Source: Comamonadaceae bacterium (lineage in GTDB: Bacteria > Pseudomonadota > Gammaproteobacteria > Burkholderiales > Burkholderiaceae_C). Taken from it: a DNA stretch of 64,000 nt. The DNA lies in assembly GCA_027488115.1 (NCBI GenBank), contig JAIYCG010000026.1, positions 1 to 64,000 on the forward strand, written 5' to 3'. This document shows, piece by piece, positions 17,482-25,557 of the stretch. The position numbers and the translations under genes are program-made. The notes below the pieces were generated by a model, which was not told where the DNA came from, made no database searches, and was given only the letters and a program-made list of their open reading frames with translations. Numbering within the stretch: the stretch's first letter is position 1; each line of letters opens with the position of its first letter.

Positions 17482-17550
17482 GAAACAATTTCCTACTGAA
17501 GATAAAAGCGATATTGTGCTTGTTTTAGGGTGAACAGAAGTGGGGGTGCC

Positions 17551-18693
17551 TTAAGCTTTGGGAGCCAATTGGGGCATGAGTCTCAAGGCATTTCCTCTGT
17601 TGATGGCCACCCGCTCTGCCGGCGTGAACTGTCTTTCAGCCAAACCGTCTTTGGTCTCAGCGCCAGGGCGGTATGGGTAATCAGATCCATACATGATTTG
17701 CGATGTCGGGATCAGTTGCCTCAAGGCTTGCATAGCGCCTTCATGATGGCCTTGCGCAGTGTCGTAGTAAAACTTTTGAACTTCTTTCAATACGCCATTG
17801 GGCAGAACTTCTTTCGCTTTGTCTTTCATGTCCACCACCTGACGGGTGAAGCGGCTCCATAGGAATGGCATGGTGCCACCGCTGTGCGACCAAATCCAAC
17901 GAATGTCTGGAAACTTATTGGCTGCGCCAGAAAACAACATGCTTGCGATGGTTCTGGTGGTGTCGGTTGCATACTCAAGTGAGGAGTTAGGCAAGCCGGG
18001 AATCAGGTTGCGGCAGCAATCGGGTTGAAGCGGGTGGACATAAATCACAGCCTTGCGCCTGTTGAGTTCTTCCCAGATAGGCCAAAAATGAGTGTCGCCC
18101 AGGTACAGATCTCCATAGCTGGTCATCAAGCCAATGCCATCGGCTTTGAGTGTGTCGTAGGCATAGGTAATTTCTCGCAAGCTGCCTTCTACGTCCATGA
18201 GTGGCAGCGTGGCGAAAGAGCCAAATCGACCTGGAAAATCACGTGACATTTGAGCTGCGTATTCATTGGCCTCTCGGGCCATGCGCCGGTCTGCTGTCAC
18301 ATTTTTAAAGAAGGCGCCTGGCTGAATCAGCGCGACCACCGAGGTGGCAATGTCATTTTTGTCCATGTCATCAATTGACATCTGTGGTGTCCAACGAGGC
18401 ACTCCCCCCAAGCCCATGCGCTTCATGTCGGCGGCGTAAGAGGGTGGCACCATGTGATGGTGAATGTCGATGCGAGAAGATCTTGCCGGTGTGGCGGAGC
18501 CGAAAACACTGTCAATGGATTGACAAGCTGCCAAGGAGGCACCGAGGCCAGTTGCCGTGCCTGTGGCTAGCAAAGAAGAGAGAAAACCGCGACGTGTCGA
18601 ACCTTCAGATTGCTTCGTTTGCGCCATGCCATCGGGGCTGCACAAGCATGACATCTTGTTTGTCGAATCAAGTGAATTCAAAGGTGTGTTCAT
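17551..18693 (-). CDS. Exported (Tat/lipoprotein-like) amidohydrolase, ACMSD-like
   Basis: A 380-residue amidohydrolase-2 family protein with an N-terminal export region. A twin-arginine STRRGFLSSLL (about 33-42) is followed by a hydrophobic stretch and a lipobox-like LAAC (Cys57), then the barrel starts at RIDIHHHMVPPSY (His78, His80). Further metal-site motifs are AVIYVHPL, IWSHSGGTMPFLWSR and IMYGSDYPYRPGAET. Related enzymes are decarboxylases or C-C hydrolases, usually cytoplasmic, so export is odd. The start at 18693 has an AAGGAG site 6 bases upstream and overlaps the preceding stop (ATGA), which excludes the longer track start. Confidence 0.82.
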   Translation of the reverse strand: MNTPLNSLDSTNKMSCLCSPDGMAQTKQSEGSTRRGFLSSLLATGTATGLGASLAACQSIDSVFGSATPARSSRIDIHHHMVPPSYAADMKRMGLGGVPRWTPQMSIDDMDKNDIATSVVALIQPGAFFKNVTADRRMAREANEYAAQMSRDFPGRFGSFATLPLMDVEGSLREITYAYDTLKADGIGLMTSYGDLYLGDTHFWPIWEELNRRKAVIYVHPLQPDCCRNLIPGLPNSSLEYATDTTRTIASMLFSGAANKFPDIRWIWSHSGGTMPFLWSRFTRQVVDMKDKAKEVLPNGVLKEVQKFYYDTAQGHHEGAMQALRQLIPTSQIMYGSDYPYRPGAETKDGLAERQFTPAERVAINRGNALRLMPQLAPKA

Positions 18694-19286
18694 GGGTTGC
18701 TCCTTAACCATTGGTGGGCTTCAAGTTTCAGTTGTGTGCTTGCTTCGGATCGGGCGGTTGGCAAATCAGGATTGACATTGCCGCCATTGAAAGATTGCAG
18801 ATAAGCCAAGTGGCGATAGCCTTCAGGAAAGCGCAAGAGTCGCTCGCTTGAAAGTTGAATGGCATCGCCTACGTGAACGGGTGTCAGGGTGTCTTTGTCG
18901 TAAATGACATTGCGCTTGGCAATTCGCCACTGGCCATTGCGCTTTTCTACCCGATCGTAAAAAAGCCCTAGGCAATTGACATCAACAGGCACGTCTTCTA
19001 ATTTGCCTCGGACCCAAATAGACATTCGGGTTTGAGCAATGGCTTTGGTGCCAAGCATTTCAACCACAGTGCCGCCTTGAAAGTGTTGCGAGCTTGAACC
19101 TTTGCGCCATGAGTCTTGAATGGCGGCAATGAACGCTTCAAAAGTGCCATGAAACCAAGTGGCCGTCATGATGCCATCTGGGTGCACCGTCTGTCGGAGC
19201 TTGTCCCAATCGCCAGCGTCTCGGTACAGAGCCCAACTCTGGACCAGCTCTGCAATTTCGAGTCGCTCTAAAAGGGCTTGTGACAT
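18690..19286 (-). CDS. NTF2/SnoaL-like protein, paralogue of the 13847 gene
   Basis: A 198-residue NTF2-like protein. IAELVQSWALYRDAGDWDKLRQTVHPDGIMTATWFHGTFEAFI and the tail FPEGYRHLAYLQSFNGG align with the 13847 product over most of the length, including the middle GGTVVEMLGTKAIAQTRMSI. The track start (19322) adds residues overlapping the previous gene; the ATG at 19286 (MSQALLERLE) is preferred. It is translationally coupled to the exported amidohydrolase (4-base overlap). Having two copies in one cluster suggests two related steps or a heteromer. Function unknown. Confidence 0.7.
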   Translation of the reverse strand: MSQALLERLEIAELVQSWALYRDAGDWDKLRQTVHPDGIMTATWFHGTFEAFIAAIQDSWRKGSSSQHFQGGTVVEMLGTKAIAQTRMSIWVRGKLEDVPVDVNCLGLFYDRVEKRNGQWRIAKRNVIYDKDTLTPVHVGDAIQLSSERLLRFPEGYRHLAYLQSFNGGNVNPDLPTARSEASTQLKLEAHQWLRSNP

Positions 19287-19308
19287 TTTGAATTTCAGTT
19301 GGCGTGAA

Positions 19309-20286
19309 TTACTCTTGAACAATGCCAGCGTTTTTCAAAAGTCTAGGCCATTTGGCGACTTCGGATTTCAGCATGCTTTCAGTTTCTGCATTGTTCATTT
19401 GAACGATGCGACCACTGCCTTGTTGGAGTTTCTTGCGAACATCGGCCGATTGCATGGCTTTGTCGATTTCTGCCCTGAGTTTTTCAACAATGGCGGGCGG
19501 TGTTTTAGCAGGTGCAAACAAGCCAAACCAAGTTTCCATTTCCAAGTCCATGGTGCCAGTTTCAATGAGCGTTGGAATTTGCGGGCCATCGGGTGCTCTT
19601 TGGCGGCTGGAGACTGCAAATGCCTTGAGTTGGTTGCTTTCTAAATAGGTTCGGGTTGTGGTTGTGTTGTCAAAAAAGAGGTCAACGCGTCCACCTAGAA
19701 GGTCCATGTAAACTGGCTGTGCTCCTTTGTAGGGAACCAATTGAATATCAACGTTGCCCATGCCTTTGATGAGCGAGCCCAAAATAAATTGTCCGGTGCC
19801 AGGACCACTGGTACCAAAGTTAAGTTTGCCAGGGTTGGCTTTGGCATAAGTCAACATGTCTTTCATGTTGTTGAAGGGTAAATCCTTGCGACCGACCAAG
19901 GTATAGGAGTGCGATACCACAATGCGCAGAGGGATGAAGTCTGACAAAGGGTCATAGCCCGGATTTTTATAAAGACCCGCATTCAATGCCATGTTGGACA
20001 GGCCGCCCACAATAAGGTGATAGCCATCGGCTGGGGCTTTGGCAATGGCTTGAGTGCCCGCCAAGGTGCCGCCACCTGAACGATTTTCAACTACAAATTG
20101 TTGGCCCATTTGCTCGGACAGCTTGCTACCTAAGACCCTTGCGACCAAGTCAAAGCCGCCGCCCGCGGCTGATGGCGCCACAATTCGAATGGGCTTGGTG
20201 GGATAGTCTGTGTTGGCTTGTTGGGCCCATGTCGGCGAGCTTGCAGATACAAAAACAGTCAGTGCAAGAAAAGTTTTTTTAAACAT
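19309..20286 (-). CDS. Bug/TctC-family periplasmic solute-binding protein
   Basis: A 325-residue binding protein. Starting at ATG 20286, MFKKTFLALTVFVSASSPTWAQ is a Sec signal peptide; the track start at 20328 adds 14 residues before it. Mature motifs are YPTKPIRIVAPSAAGGGFDLVARVLG, FVVENRSGGGTLAGTQAIAKAPADGYHL and PAKTPPAIVEKLRAEIDKAM. The ligand-loop sequence NRSGGGT departs from the common NKPGAGG, which may reflect a different ligand. It is the second binding protein in the accessory cluster, with no TctAB partners. Confidence 0.9.
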   Translation of the reverse strand: MFKKTFLALTVFVSASSPTWAQQANTDYPTKPIRIVAPSAAGGGFDLVARVLGSKLSEQMGQQFVVENRSGGGTLAGTQAIAKAPADGYHLIVGGLSNMALNAGLYKNPGYDPLSDFIPLRIVVSHSYTLVGRKDLPFNNMKDMLTYAKANPGKLNFGTSGPGTGQFILGSLIKGMGNVDIQLVPYKGAQPVYMDLLGGRVDLFFDNTTTTRTYLESNQLKAFAVSSRQRAPDGPQIPTLIETGTMDLEMETWFGLFAPAKTPPAIVEKLRAEIDKAMQSADVRKKLQQGSGRIVQMNNAETESMLKSEVAKWPRLLKNAGIVQE

Positions 20287-20328
20287 ATTGATAAAAATAT
20301 TGGAAAAATAAATGAGATGTTGTGTCAA

Positions 20329-21180
20329 TTAACTGCGCATGATGGCCTTGCCCCAAAGGTTCAAGGTACGCTCTTCATGCTTCCATTGACCCACAGGGCG
20401 GCTGTCTGTGCAAATCTCTATTTCAGAGGAGATTTCGGCTAAATTGCCATCGGGATCTCGCACCATGAAAAACACATCATTGCCAGGTCCGTGACGCCCC
20501 ACGCCCCAGACAATTTCAATTCGCAATCTGCCCATGTGATCGGCCCAATTTTTCAGTTCGTCCCAACTGGGCGTTTCAAACGACTGGTGATCGAAGCAGG
20601 TCACGGGCGCGCCAAAAAGGGCCAGGGTGTGATGCATTTCATTGCCACGCACAAAGCAAGCCTTGAGTTGCCCCGAGTCGTCTTGAACCACATCAGAGAG
20701 GGTAAAACCAAGATCCTCTGTGTAAAAGCGCTTCATGTTGTCCACTTGCTGTGTCCGAAGTGCAAAATGTTGCGAGACTGCAGCCGGCAAAGAAGCTGTT
20801 TTCGCGGTCAAGGATGAGCTTGGGTGGGGTTCTTCAAGATCTGACTCGAGCACAAAAACCATGCGGTTTTGGTCTGGATCCATGAAACCTATCGCCGTGT
20901 GAGGAAGCTCTGCATAAGCTGCCAAGTTGGCTTTTGGTAAGTCTTGGGTGGCGCGCGTGAACTCCTCCCATTGCGCTGAATTTTGAATGGCAAACAGGGC
21001 GTAATGAAGTTGGCCAGCTTGCCCTTCTGACACCAAAACTTCTCTGCCTTCGTGGCGACAAAACCAGGTGCCATTGACTTCATGGCACGTCATACCCAAG
21101 GCTCGTGCATAAAAGTTGGCAAGCATTGAGGCATGAGGCGACTGCAAATGCAGTCGTTTCAAATGACGTTGGGGACGCAT
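20329..21180 (-). CDS. Type I extradiol (catechol 2,3-dioxygenase-like) VOC dioxygenase
   Basis: A 283-residue two-domain VOC protein. The C-terminal domain carries a plausible iron triad by hand alignment to BphC: His138 (QHFALRTQ), His198 (FDHQSFETPSWDEL) and Glu249 (NLAEISSE), with the extradiol signature GVGRHGPGNDVFFMVRDPDGNLAE. The N-terminal domain (about 1-115) is degenerate, as in this class. It would cleave a catechol-type ring next to the diol with O2 and Fe(II). It is the first gene of the minus-strand accessory cluster, facing a Rieske oxygenase gene across 314 bases. The aromatic substrate is unknown. Confidence 0.8.
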   Translation of the reverse strand: MRPQRHLKRLHLQSPHASMLANFYARALGMTCHEVNGTWFCRHEGREVLVSEGQAGQLHYALFAIQNSAQWEEFTRATQDLPKANLAAYAELPHTAIGFMDPDQNRMVFVLESDLEEPHPSSSLTAKTASLPAAVSQHFALRTQQVDNMKRFYTEDLGFTLSDVVQDDSGQLKACFVRGNEMHHTLALFGAPVTCFDHQSFETPSWDELKNWADHMGRLRIEIVWGVGRHGPGNDVFFMVRDPDGNLAEISSEIEICTDSRPVGQWKHEERTLNLWGKAIMRS

Positions 21181-21494
21181 AGGATGGGGTGCTCTTCGGG
21201 TACTAACCGTCGACTATCACTGCATGAAAGCTTGAACTCTAGCGTATTAACCCCTATGCATTTCACATTCTGCAGACGGCGGGAGTTTCAGTCACGAGCT
21301 CAGGAAAACCATTCACACCCCGAACGCTTCATCAGAGTCAAGTTAAGCCGTATAAAATGAATCGACCACTTTACGGTTTGGCCAATGGCGGACTCACTTG
21401 TGGCTCACTTCACACAACTGCATGACTTGTGCAAAAAAGCTGCTTTGCGAATTAACTGCTTCGGGTCTAGCCAAGCAGTTTTCAAGGAAATGAG
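21181..21494. promoter_or_regulatory. 314-base divergent intergenic region
   Basis: The space between the extradiol dioxygenase (minus) and the VanA-like gene (plus) should hold both promoters. TATAAAAT at about 21350 is a possible -10 box, but no convincing -35 or perfect long palindrome was found. The short track ORFs here have no ribosome-binding sites or family features. The plus-strand gene has AAGGAAA just before its ATG. Confidence 0.4.
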
Positions 21495-22526
21495 ATGTTT
21501 CTTAAAAATGAATGGTACGTTGCCTGTCGTGCTGACGAAATCACAGAAAAGCCCTTGGGCCGGAAAATTTGCAATGAGTCTATGGTTTTTTTCAGAGGGC
21601 TCGAAAGCAAGGTCTCGGCTTTAGAAGATTTTTGTCCTCACCGCGGCGCACCTTTGTCACTGGGCCGAGTTTGCAATGGGCAATTGGTCTGCGGATACCA
21701 TGGCCTCACCATGGGATGCGATGGGCACACAGTCAGCATGCCAGGACACAATGTTCGCGGATTTGAGCCCGTCAAAAGTTTTCCGGTGATTGAGCGATAT
21801 GGCTTTGTCTGGGTTTGGCCGGGTGATGCGTCCAAAGCAGACCCCCGCAAAATGCCTGTTTTTGAATGGTTTGAAAATCCAGCTTGGGCATACGGGGGAG
21901 GGCTTTATCACATTGCGTGTGACTACCGCCTGATGATTGACAACTTGATGGACCTGACACATGAAACCTATGTGCATGCCACAAGCATTGGTCAAAACGA
22001 AATTGATGAAACACCCAGTCGAACTGTGACCGAAGGCAACACGGTGGTGACCAGTCGATTCATGGAAGGTATCAAAGCGCCACCTTTTTGGCAAATGGCC
22101 ATGCGCGCCAATGATTTGCCAGACGATGCCCAAGTTGATCGTTGGCAGATTTGCCGTTTTTCACCCCCCAGCCATGTGATGATTGAAGTGGGTGTGGCCT
22201 TGACGGGCAAGGGCGGCTACAGTGCTGACCCTCAAGACAAAGCCTACAGCGTGGTGGTTGACTTTATTACCCCCGAAACAGAGACCAGCATTCATTATTT
22301 CTGGGGCATGGTTCGACAATTCAAGCCGAATGATCACGATTTGACGGCACGCATTCGCGAGGGCCAGGGCAAAATTTTCAGTGAAGATTTGGAGATGCTT
22401 GAGCGTCAACAAAAGAATATTTTGGCCAACCCAACTCGCAAATTAAAAGTATTGTCTATCGACGCAGGTGGTGTGATGTCGCGCCGCGTCATTGATCGAC
22501 TATTGGAATTAGAGAAGGCAGCTTGA
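21495..22526 (+). CDS. vanA: VanA-like Rieske oxygenase (vanillate O-demethylase oxygenase subunit)
   Basis: A 343-residue terminal oxygenase. The Rieske centre is CPHRGAPLSLGRVCNGQLVCGYHG (Cys47, His49, Cys66, His69). The mononuclear iron site follows in LMIDNLMDLTHETYVHATS (D-x2-H-x4-H pattern). Length and the opening FLKNEWYVACRADEI match VanA/DdmC-type O-demethylases, which turn vanillate into protocatechuate and formaldehyde. That would link the ferulate module to the ligAB operon. No VanB-type reductase lies in the window. Related aromatic O- or N-demethylases are alternatives. The next gene starts 2 bases after its stop. Confidence 0.85.
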   Translation: MFLKNEWYVACRADEITEKPLGRKICNESMVFFRGLESKVSALEDFCPHRGAPLSLGRVCNGQLVCGYHGLTMGCDGHTVSMPGHNVRGFEPVKSFPVIERYGFVWVWPGDASKADPRKMPVFEWFENPAWAYGGGLYHIACDYRLMIDNLMDLTHETYVHATSIGQNEIDETPSRTVTEGNTVVTSRFMEGIKAPPFWQMAMRANDLPDDAQVDRWQICRFSPPSHVMIEVGVALTGKGGYSADPQDKAYSVVVDFITPETETSIHYFWGMVRQFKPNDHDLTARIREGQGKIFSEDLEMLERQQKNILANPTRKLKVLSIDAGGVMSRRVIDRLLELEKAA

Positions 22527-22527
22527 A

Positions 22528-23505
22528 ATGAATCTGAAATCAAAATGGGTTTCTTTGGCCTTGGCCACCCTTCTTGGGGCCATGAGTGCAAACGCATTCA
22601 GCCAAGCTGCTTACCCCAACAAGCCTCTCAAAATTGTGGTCCCATTTGGTGCTGGCGGCGTGGCCGATTTGACGGCGCGTACTGTGGCACAAAAGCTGGG
22701 TGAGAATTTAGGCCAAAGCATCGTCATTGAAAACAAACCTGGCGCTGGGGGTGTTGTGGCCACAGACGCTGTGGCCAAGTCTGCACCCGATGGTTACACC
22801 TTGCTTTTGATGTCCAATGCCACAGCGGTCAGTGCTGGGCTTTTCAAAACATTGCCTTACGATGCAGAAAAAGATTTGACGCCGCTGTCGGTCCTTGGCA
22901 CGTTTGATATTGCCATTGTGGTGCCCCAAGAATCTAAATTTACTTCTTTGCAAGACTTGCTCAACTTTGCCAAAACCAACCCTGGAAAGCTGAACATTGG
23001 CAGCATCAATGTGGGTAGCACCCAGCATTTGGCGGCAGAACTTTTTAAGGCGACGGCCGGTATTGATGCGCAAGTGGTACCCTTCAATGGCACACCCGCT
23101 GTGCTCACTGCTTTGCGTGGCGGGCAAATTGATTTGGCTGTAGAAATTTTAGCCCCGGTATTGCCTCAAATTAAGGGACAAGCCCTGCGGGCTTTGGCGG
23201 TAACAGGCGATAAGCGCTCGGTTGCATTGCCTCAAGTGCCCACAGCCAAAGAAGCTGGTGTTCGCAATTTGTATGCGGCCTCTTGGAATGCTCTTGCAGT
23301 CCCCTCCAAAACGCCGCGTGAAATTGTTCAAAAACTCAACCAAGAAATTCAGAATGCTTTGAATTCAGTTGATGTTCGGAAAAAATTATTTGACATGAAC
23401 GTCGATCCGCAACCCGGTAGCTTGCAGCAAGCTGCCGACTTGTTAAGCAGCGAGACCAAGCGCTGGGGTGAGGTCATTCAACGTGCCGGCATTCCGAAGC
23501 AATGA
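22528..23505 (+). CDS. Bug/TctC-family periplasmic solute-binding protein
   Basis: A 325-residue binding protein with the signal peptide MNLKSKWVSLALATLLGAMSANAFSQ. Motifs include YPNKPLKIVVPFGAGGVADLTARTVAQ, IVIENKPGAGGVVATDAVAKSAPDGYTLL and PSKTPREIVQKLNQEIQNAL. It is effectively coupled to the vanA-like gene (one base between stop and ATG) and is followed 29 bases later by an AEC permease. This suggests uptake of the oxygenase substrate, probably a methoxylated aromatic acid. No TctAB components are present. Confidence 0.9.
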   Translation: MNLKSKWVSLALATLLGAMSANAFSQAAYPNKPLKIVVPFGAGGVADLTARTVAQKLGENLGQSIVIENKPGAGGVVATDAVAKSAPDGYTLLLMSNATAVSAGLFKTLPYDAEKDLTPLSVLGTFDIAIVVPQESKFTSLQDLLNFAKTNPGKLNIGSINVGSTQHLAAELFKATAGIDAQVVPFNGTPAVLTALRGGQIDLAVEILAPVLPQIKGQALRALAVTGDKRSVALPQVPTAKEAGVRNLYAASWNALAVPSKTPREIVQKLNQEIQNALNSVDVRKKLFDMNVDPQPGSLQQAADLLSSETKRWGEVIQRAGIPKQ

Positions 23506-23533
23506 ACGCCAACTGGGGTGTTCATGAAGGAAC

Positions 23534-24478
23534 TTGATGTTTGATATTCTGACCATCACGGCCCCCATCTACCTTGCGATCGTTTTGGGCTATGGCTTAA
23601 CCCGTTGGGGAGTGTTTCAAAAATCAGACATGCGTGGCTTTGGCACTTTTGTGATCAAGGTGTCATTGCCAGCCATGCTCTTCAATGCGCTTTCCAACAC
23701 CCATGTCAAAGACATATTTCAGCCCGCTTATTTGGCTGCATATGCTTTGGCATCTTTGGCCACGCTGGGCTTGGCCTTGGCGTGGTCCATGAAAGTCAAA
23801 AAAGAAAGCTTCAGCCTCAGCAGTTGCTATGCCATGGGCATGAGTTGTCCCAACAGTGGCTTTGTGGGTTACCCCGTTGTGTTGCTCAGCTTGGGGCCAA
23901 TTGCGGGTGTTGTATTGGCCTTGAACATGATTGTTGAACTGTTCTTGATCATTCCGATCTTGATGGCTTGGGCCGATGCACAGGAAGGTCAAAACAGCGC
24001 TTTTCAAGTGCTATTCCAAACCTTGAAGGGTATGCTCAGCAACACTTTGCTTTGGGGCATTGTTTTGGGTTTTCTATTTTCTTGGTTTGAAATTCAATTG
24101 CCGCAAAGTCTCAATCGAACTGTGACATTGTTTGCACAAGCCAGTGGCGCATTGTCTTTGTTTGTCATTGGTGGCAGTTTGGTGGGTCTGTCAGTCAAAG
24201 GGATGGGGCCTCGCGTGTCCCAAATCGCTTTGGGTAAATTGATGCTTCACCCCTTGCTGATGTTGGCCGTGTTGATGTGGGTCCTGCCCATTTCAGACCC
24301 TGTGCTTCGCGCGGCTGCCATTCTGAGTTGTGCCATGCCCATGTTTGGCATTTATCCCATCCTGACGCAAAAGCATGGCCACGAAGGACTTAGCGCCGCC
24401 GCTTTGTTGGTCACCACCATGGCTTCTTTTTTCAGTCTGAATGGCTTGCTTTGGTTGCTCAAAGTAAACCCTGTCTGA
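23534..24478 (+). CDS. Auxin efflux carrier (AEC) family permease
   Basis: A 314-residue membrane protein with about ten hydrophobic segments. It shows the AEC N-terminus (LTITAPIYLAIVLGYGLTRWGVF), an NSGFVGYPVVLLSLG motif in the middle, and a C-terminal half repeating the fold with an FVIGGSLVGLSV segment. AEC proteins move small organic anions such as malonate or malate. Third in the vanA-Bug-AEC row, it may carry the aromatic acid or a product. Direction and substrate are not determinable. Confidence 0.85.
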   Translation: MMFDILTITAPIYLAIVLGYGLTRWGVFQKSDMRGFGTFVIKVSLPAMLFNALSNTHVKDIFQPAYLAAYALASLATLGLALAWSMKVKKESFSLSSCYAMGMSCPNSGFVGYPVVLLSLGPIAGVVLALNMIVELFLIIPILMAWADAQEGQNSAFQVLFQTLKGMLSNTLLWGIVLGFLFSWFEIQLPQSLNRTVTLFAQASGALSLFVIGGSLVGLSVKGMGPRVSQIALGKLMLHPLLMLAVLMWVLPISDPVLRAAAILSCAMPMFGIYPILTQKHGHEGLSAAALLVTTMASFFSLNGLLWLLKVNPV

Positions 24479-24510
24479 TATTGGGGCCCGGTTTGGCCAC
24501 AGAGTCCAAC

Positions 24511-25422
24511 CTAAACTGTCTCTAACAAGCGAATGGCTGTTTCGCGAATCAGAATGAGTGTCGCTTTTTGAGTCTCGGTGCTGGGTCTTTGCGAACTGAT
24601 TACACAGCTCAATTCAATGCTGAGTCGCGGGCTTGAAATTGACTGAGTAGAAAAAGCTGAGGGGTTGATGGATCGCGTCACCGCATTGCGTGACAAGATG
24701 GCACAACCAGCGCCATCGGCCACCAAATCTAGGATGGCCGTCACGCCATCTATTTCCAAAGCAATGTGCGGCCTCATACCAACTGCTGCCATTTCTGATT
24801 CCACAAGCATTCGAATGGCATTGGGCCTGCTTGGAATGACCAAGGGAAGTTTGGCGACATCTGTGAATTCAATTGGCGGCGGTGGCGGATCTTCTTGTAG
24901 CCCTGGTGGGCGACGCCGAACAAGCCACAACTCCTCTTGAACCAAATGTGAAACTTCCAGTCCCGATGTGGGCTTCATGTTGTAGAGCAAAGCGATGTCG
25001 AGTCTGCCGTTAAGCAAACTTTCTTGCATGGCGGATGTCAGCCCTTCGCTGATCGACAATTGAGCATCGGGCATTTTTTCCCTGAAGGCACGGGTCAGTG
25101 GCACGGTTAAGACTCTGGCCACACTGGGTGGCAGCCCCAAAGCCACCCGGCCTGTCAGGCCGCTTCGGGCCCGTCCAAGCGCCTCGTGTGTGCGTTCAAT
25201 TTGGTGCAAGATGCCGCGGCCATGTTCTAAAAGCAGCAAGCCTGCGTCGGTGGGGCTGGCGCCACGACCGTTGCGCTTGAGCAGGGTTTGACGCAACTCA
25301 ACTTCCAAAAGCCTCACTTGTCGGCTTAATGCCGGTTGTGCCACGTTGAGTGCAATGGCTGCGCGCGTGAAGCTGCCCATTTCTGCAACGCGCACAAAAT
25401 ATTCAATTTGCTTGAGATCCAT
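24511..25422 (-). CDS. LysR-family regulator, probable activator of the protocatechuate operon
   Basis: A 303-residue LysR-type regulator. The N-terminal winged helix is textbook: MDLKQIEYFVRVAEMGSFTRAAIALNVAQPALSRQVRLLE. The effector domain spans about 90-300, with GRVALGLPPSVARVL and the DGAGCAIL stretch. It is divergent from the ring-cleavage operon across 135 bases, the usual arrangement for an activator such as Sphingobium LigR, which responds to protocatechuate or gallate. A poly-Pro insert (EDPPPPP) in the effector domain is slightly unusual. Confidence 0.88.
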   Translation of the reverse strand: MDLKQIEYFVRVAEMGSFTRAAIALNVAQPALSRQVRLLEVELRQTLLKRNGRGASPTDAGLLLLEHGRGILHQIERTHEALGRARSGLTGRVALGLPPSVARVLTVPLTRAFREKMPDAQLSISEGLTSAMQESLLNGRLDIALLYNMKPTSGLEVSHLVQEELWLVRRRPPGLQEDPPPPPIEFTDVAKLPLVIPSRPNAIRMLVESEMAAVGMRPHIALEIDGVTAILDLVADGAGCAILSRNAVTRSINPSAFSTQSISSPRLSIELSCVISSQRPSTETQKATLILIRETAIRLLETV

Positions 25423-25557
25423 CTTAGAATTTTGCCATAACAGCGCTTTAGATATTCAAATTTGTTCTATCTGGTAGTGCTTCACAGGCCTAGTTAAAAG
25501 GCTTGCTAAATTGGAAAATCCAGCACTTATTTGAACCAATGCCTCTGGCTTCAGACC
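25423..25557. promoter_or_regulatory. Divergent promoter between LysR gene and protocatechuate operon
   Basis: This 135-base AT-rich gap should contain the LysR binding site and both promoters. An imperfect dyad ATATTCAAATTTGTTCTAT (25452-25470), centred on the perfect 8-bp palindrome CAAATTTG, is the best operator candidate. It does not fit T-N11-A exactly, so it is only suggestive. Confidence 0.4.

Noticed and set aside
21133-21360. 75-residue plus-strand ORF at the start of the vanA upstream region
   Set aside because: It begins inside the dioxygenase gene, has no ribosome-binding site and its composition is not protein-like.
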